26,026 bases of DNA, from NCBI GenBank assembly GCA_009695405.1, contig SIAZ01000013.1, positions 1 to 26,026 of the forward strand, in the 5' to 3' direction. Position numbers and translations under genes: made by a program. This DNA is from Pedosphaera sp. (GTDB lineage: Bacteria > Verrucomicrobiota > Verrucomicrobiia > Limisphaerales > UBA9464). Below, in pieces: positions 22,912 to 26,026 of this stretch (the stretch's first letter is position 1; the number at the start of each line of letters is the position of its first letter). A model generated the notes under the pieces. That model made no database searches. It saw nothing but the letters and a program-made list of their open reading frames with translations, and had not been told where the DNA came from.

Positions 22912-24381
22912 ATGAGTTCCCTTACTCACTGCCTCAGCCCAGCAGGGCGTGCCCTTTTGGATAGACGCTCCTTTCTTTCAAACTCAGCTACCGCATTGGG
23001 ATCGGTGGCTTTGACTCAAATGTTGGGGTTCGAGCAGTTGCTTGCTGCGGCTTCACCAGCCATCGACTTGTCGCGACCTTATGCGCCTCGGACTCCTCAC
23101 CGAACTGCCCAAGCCAAGAATGTTCTTGTGCTCTTCTGCGCTGGTGCGGTGAGTCAGTTGGAAACGTGGGATTATAAACCGGAGCTCATCCATTATGATG
23201 GTCAGCCTTTGCCTGGCGGTCCGGCAGTCACTTTTCAAGGGCCGGCCGGTAATTTAGCGCGTCCTCAATACACTTTTCGGCCCAAAGGTCAGACTGGAAA
23301 AATGGTTTCTGATCTGTTGCCTCATTTGGGTGCTTTAACCGACGACATTGCTTTTATCCATTCGCTAACCAGTAAAAGCAATACCCACGGACCCGCCGAA
23401 AATTTCCTCTCGACAGGATTTGTGCTGGATGGTTTTCCGAGTCTCGGTTCTTGGATTAGTTATGCGTTGGGTAGCGAAAGTGAGAATCTTCCCGCCTTCG
23501 TTTCCATTCTTGATCCGCGTGGCGTTCCTCAGAATGGATCAAATAATTGGGGGGCCGGATTTCTTCCAGCCACCTTCCAGGGGACACCTTTCAGTGTGAA
23601 GGATCCCATCCGCCATTTAACCGCACCTGGGGTTTCTTCTGACTCAGATCAAGCGGCCCGCGATCTGTTGCGACGGATGAATGAGAGGCATTTAGAAGCG
23701 CATCCGGAAGATGGTCGATTGGCGGCTCGGATTGCTAGTTATGAATTAGCAGCTCGCATGCAACTCAGTGTACCAGAATTGAGCGATATCTCAACTGAAC
23801 CAGCATATCTCCTCCGTAGTTATGGCGCCGACGATACGTCCAATCCTCTCAAAGCGAGCTTTGCTAAAAACTGTATTTTAGCCCGTCGCTTGATCGAGAA
23901 AGGAGTTCGCTTTGTTCAACTTTTTAATGGGGCTTACGCCAGTGGTGGCGAATTAAATTGGGATGGTCACAACAAGTTGCGGGAGCAGTACGATCGTCAT
24001 GCTGCAATTTTTGACCAACCCGCAGCCGCTCTCATTCGTGACTTACGACAGCGAGGGCTTTTGGAGGACACAGTCGTGGTTTGGTGTACCGAGTTCGGTC
24101 GGATGCCATTTTTCCAAAAGGGTGCGCAAGGAAGAGATCATAATCCGGATGGCTTTACTTGCTGGATGACCGGAGCCGGAGTGAAGCTGGGAGTTAGCCA
24201 TGGTGCGACGGATCCCTTGGGACAACGGGCAATTCAGGATATCCATTCGCTCTATGATTTTAACGCAACGCTTCTGCATCTGCTCGGTCTCAACCACGAA
24301 CAGCTTACCTTTGAGCACAATGGGGTTCAAAGGCGGTTGACCAATGTCGAAGGCAATATTATCCGCGAGATTTTAGCCTAG
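22912..24381 (+). CDS. DUF1501 protein, Tat-exported (second paralogue, orphan)
   Basis: This 489-residue protein has a twin-arginine signal (DRRSFLSNSATALGS, RR at residues 18-19, hydrophobic part to about 45) and a DUF1501 body: VLFCAGAVSQLETWDYKP, SDLLPHLGALTDDIAFIHSL, THGPAENFLSTGFV, YELAARMQLSVPELSDIS, WDGHNKLREQYDRH, then VWCTEFGRMPFFQ and GRDHNPDGF. It shares the same length and motif order with the paralogue at 8996-10465 but differs widely in between. DUF1501 genes usually follow a DUF1549/DUF1553 gene; here the upstream gene is moaA and no partner is present. The relation to a partner elsewhere is inferred. ATG 22912 has no clear ribosome site. The 3' end is convergent with the glycosyltransferase, 100 bases away. 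Confidence 0.92.
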   Translation: MSSLTHCLSPAGRALLDRRSFLSNSATALGSVALTQMLGFEQLLAAASPAIDLSRPYAPRTPHRTAQAKNVLVLFCAGAVSQLETWDYKPELIHYDGQPLPGGPAVTFQGPAGNLARPQYTFRPKGQTGKMVSDLLPHLGALTDDIAFIHSLTSKSNTHGPAENFLSTGFVLDGFPSLGSWISYALGSESENLPAFVSILDPRGVPQNGSNNWGAGFLPATFQGTPFSVKDPIRHLTAPGVSSDSDQAARDLLRRMNERHLEAHPEDGRLAARIASYELAARMQLSVPELSDISTEPAYLLRSYGADDTSNPLKASFAKNCILARRLIEKGVRFVQLFNGAYASGGELNWDGHNKLREQYDRHAAIFDQPAAALIRDLRQRGLLEDTVVVWCTEFGRMPFFQKGAQGRDHNPDGFTCWMTGAGVKLGVSHGATDPLGQRAIQDIHSLYDFNATLLHLLGLNHEQLTFEHNGVQRRLTNVEGNIIREILA

Positions 24382-24481
24382 AGACGGCAGGGGGTTCCGA
24401 TGACAGATTCCGATTCTCTCTTCGTATTTGGGCTTCGACTGACCTTTTAATTTTAGGAAATGTCTCTAATTTTTATCAGAA

Positions 24482-25668
24482 TTAGCGGAGAGCGTGATCG
24501 CTCCAAGCCTGTTCGATTGCGTTGGAAGGACGATCCCAGCGAAAGGCAGTCCGCGCATACTCAGCACACCGTTGACGGCTTGGCAAGGGAAGCGACCCAT
24601 CCATAACGCCTTGCAAAGCTGATGCCAGAGATTCGGTATCGGCTGGATTAAAGAGGAGAGATCTGCCCAGAGGTTCCACTAATTCCGGGTTGGCACCCGA
24701 TCGGGAAGCGAGGACAGGCGTCCCACTGGCGAGGGCTTCCGCCGTTGACAATCCAAAGCCTTCTAAATCGAGCGAAGGCATGAGAACGCAGTCGGCTGAG
24801 GCATAAAGTCGAGGCAGATCTTCTTCGCTAACAAAACCAAGTAACCGAATCCGAGACCCCAATCCCGATGCATCGATGCTTGCCTGTAGCGCCTCTCGTT
24901 GGCTCCCTTTTCCAGCGATGACTAACTGAGCCTGCGGATATCGTTTTGCGATTTGGATAAAGGCATCCACTAGATGGGTAAGGCCCATGCGCGGATCGAG
25001 ACGACGGACAGCGAGAAAAAAGAAGGAGCCCTCAGGCAGCCTCTGTTCGTGCCGGAGGCTCTGTCGGTTTTTTACAGGGTAGAACCGATTGAAGTCAGCG
25101 CCACCACCAATGACTTCAATACGGTCGTGACAGCGTGTGCTAGGATGCCGCGGGAGTTTTTTTTCGAGTACTCGCTGGCAACAAAAAGACGGCGCGCGCG
25201 GCTGACCGCTCGATATTCTACGCGATGCATCACCGCACAGATGATCGAGTCCAAGGCCCTGCGGATCAATCCATTGGTCTTCCCAAATTGTGCGAAGCGA
25301 TGTTCCAAAGCCCAAGGCCCTTGCAAGATCATGACGTAAGGCAACATCTTCAGAGCGGGGCCCAAGTAGGCATGGTGCAAAAATAAAAGTGTCGGAGTAC
25401 GGTTGAGGAGGAGTGTCTCAACCAATTTTCGTGCTTCACTGTTTGCGGAATTCCAACGGGCAAGAAAACCGGTTCCCTTGCGTGAAACTCGATACAGTTC
25501 CACGCCTGATCTCCGTTCATGGGTTGGGCCAGCATCCGTTGGATTCGGAAAGAGGACGTGAACCTCGTGACCTCGAGCGGCTAGCAGTTCAGCCACCTCC
25601 GTAGCATAGCGAAATCCACCCCCATCGAGGTCCGGAGTATAGCCGAGAGTAAGAAAAATGAACCGCAT
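24482..25668 (-). pseudogene. GT4-family glycosyltransferase, interrupted by a frameshift at an A8 run
   Basis: Two minus-strand frames together make one glycosyltransferase. The first (from ATG 25668) gives the N-terminal Rossmann domain: MRFIFLTLGYTPDLDGGGFR, then ARGHEVHVLFP and SRARRLFVASEYSKK. The second gives the C-terminal domain: RIEVIGGGADFNRFYPV, FFFLAVRRLDPRMGLTHLVDAF, LVIAGKGSQREAL and EGFGLSTAEALASGTPV with the E-x7-E motif of GT4 enzymes. Such enzymes transfer sugars from NDP-sugar donors to glycans or lipids. The switch point is a run of eight A (minus strand) at 25163-25156; with one more A the two frames join into a 395-residue protein of normal length. It may be an inactivating indel, a sequencing error, or a site read by slippage. 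No partner gene is visible inside the window. Confidence 0.8.
25156..25163 (-). other. Homopolymer slip site (A8) inside the glycosyltransferase
   Basis: On the coding strand the zero frame reads TCG AAA AAA AAC. This contains A_AAA_AAC, a known -1 ribosomal slippery heptamer, and a run of eight A is also long enough for transcriptional slippage. A shift of -1 here leads from the N-terminal frame directly into the C-terminal glycosyltransferase frame. I did not identify a stimulating Shine-Dalgarno or stem-loop nearby. Confidence 0.5.
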
Positions 25669-25913
25669 AGGAAGAAGCCGTCTTAGGACGGAGTAAAACT
25701 GCTAGCAAAGCCTTTCGTTGTAATGGCCTTATGGATGGGGCGATTCATAAGGGAAAAGCCTTAATCCTGAGCCTTCAACCACCCCACTAGGGTGGCGTGC
25801 ATCTCCATCATCCGAGAAGTTGGATCGCAGAGTTGGTGAGCGCGTTGAGGCCCAGATTCGCGGACTTGCAACCGTTTTTTTGGCTAGTGCAACTTCTTGT
25901 CTGTAAAAGTTTA

Positions 25914-26006
25914 GGACACCAACGATCCCGGCCATAGGGCCGATGGAGCGGAGCGGAATCGGCCCTATGGCCGAGACTCGCCCGTCTTCTGGGGTTGCCG
26001 GTGTCC
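25914..26006. repeat. Nested inverted-repeat element near right edge
   Basis: A perfect 16-bp inverted repeat, CGGCCATAGGGCCGAT (25929-25944) and ATCGGCCCTATGGCCG (25958-25973), encloses a 13-base loop with a GAGCG repeat. Around it lies an imperfect 16-bp inverted repeat: GGACACCAACGATCCC (25914-25929) against GGGGTTGCCGGTGTCC (25991-26006), matching at 12 of 16 positions. No T-run follows, so it is not a typical terminator. It may be the end of an insertion sequence or a REP-like palindromic unit. The rest of the 358-base gap from 25669 holds only a small GC hairpin (25779-25795) and no gene I can support. Confidence 0.55.
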
Positions 26007-26026
26007 GGCCAAAGCTGAAATCTGGA

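Noticed and set aside
25729..25935. Minus-strand frame of 68 codons in the right-edge gap
   Set aside because: No recognisable family, no ribosome site, and it runs into the inverted-repeat element; probably random.

Overview
The window looks like a chromosome segment of a Verrucomicrobia-type bacterium (PVC group) of moderate G+C. The support is lineage flavour, not a marker gene: a DUF1549/DUF1553 plus Tat-exported DUF1501 pair, a second DUF1501 paralogue, a DUF1559-like pseudopilin with a very hydrophobic prepilin helix, a secreted protein with DxDxDG calcium-type repeats, and few clear Shine-Dalgarno sequences. No rRNA, tRNA or CRISPR array was seen.

Layout. 1-714: on the minus strand, the first 32 codons of an IS3-type transposase run off the left edge, directly downstream of a MASE1 sensor gene that stops after its membrane segments, probably cut by the insertion. 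822-2791: a sugar-nucleotidyltransferase-like gene overlaps an RlmI-like rRNA methyltransferase by 4 bases. 2852-4189: a secreted Ca-repeat protein. 4286-6076: uppP and argB, divergent. 6276-10465: a pseudopilin-like gene divergent from a DUF1549/DUF1553-DUF1501 operon. 10485-12811: a sigma-70 factor, with its own terminator, divergent from a CarH-like MerR/B12-binding regulator. 13053-17899: smc followed by a secreted C39-like cysteine peptidase. 18009-20625: a tightly packed minus-strand operon, LON-domain protein, DUF1844 protein and two ABC-2 permeases. 20749-22650: a membrane-anchored coiled-coil protein, then moaA. 22912-24381: a second DUF1501 gene without its usual partner. 24482-25668: a GT4 glycosyltransferase split by a frameshift at an A8 run. 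25669-26026: no gene, but a strong nested inverted-repeat structure.

How things fit. Most of the window is housekeeping: cell-wall lipid recycling, arginine synthesis, chromosome segregation, molybdopterin synthesis and rRNA modification, mixed with envelope and secretion genes typical of the group. The most interesting locus is the sigma factor/CarH-like pair. The regulator keeps the W-x9-EH and cobalamin-histidine features of light-sensing CarH proteins, and the shared 185-bp promoter region holds a spaced direct repeat and a perfect inverted repeat around a candidate -10 box. This suggests a light- or B12-gated switch of an alternative sigma factor. The frameshifted glycosyltransferase and the two edge elements (IS end on the left, palindromic unit on the right) are the other points deserving a check.
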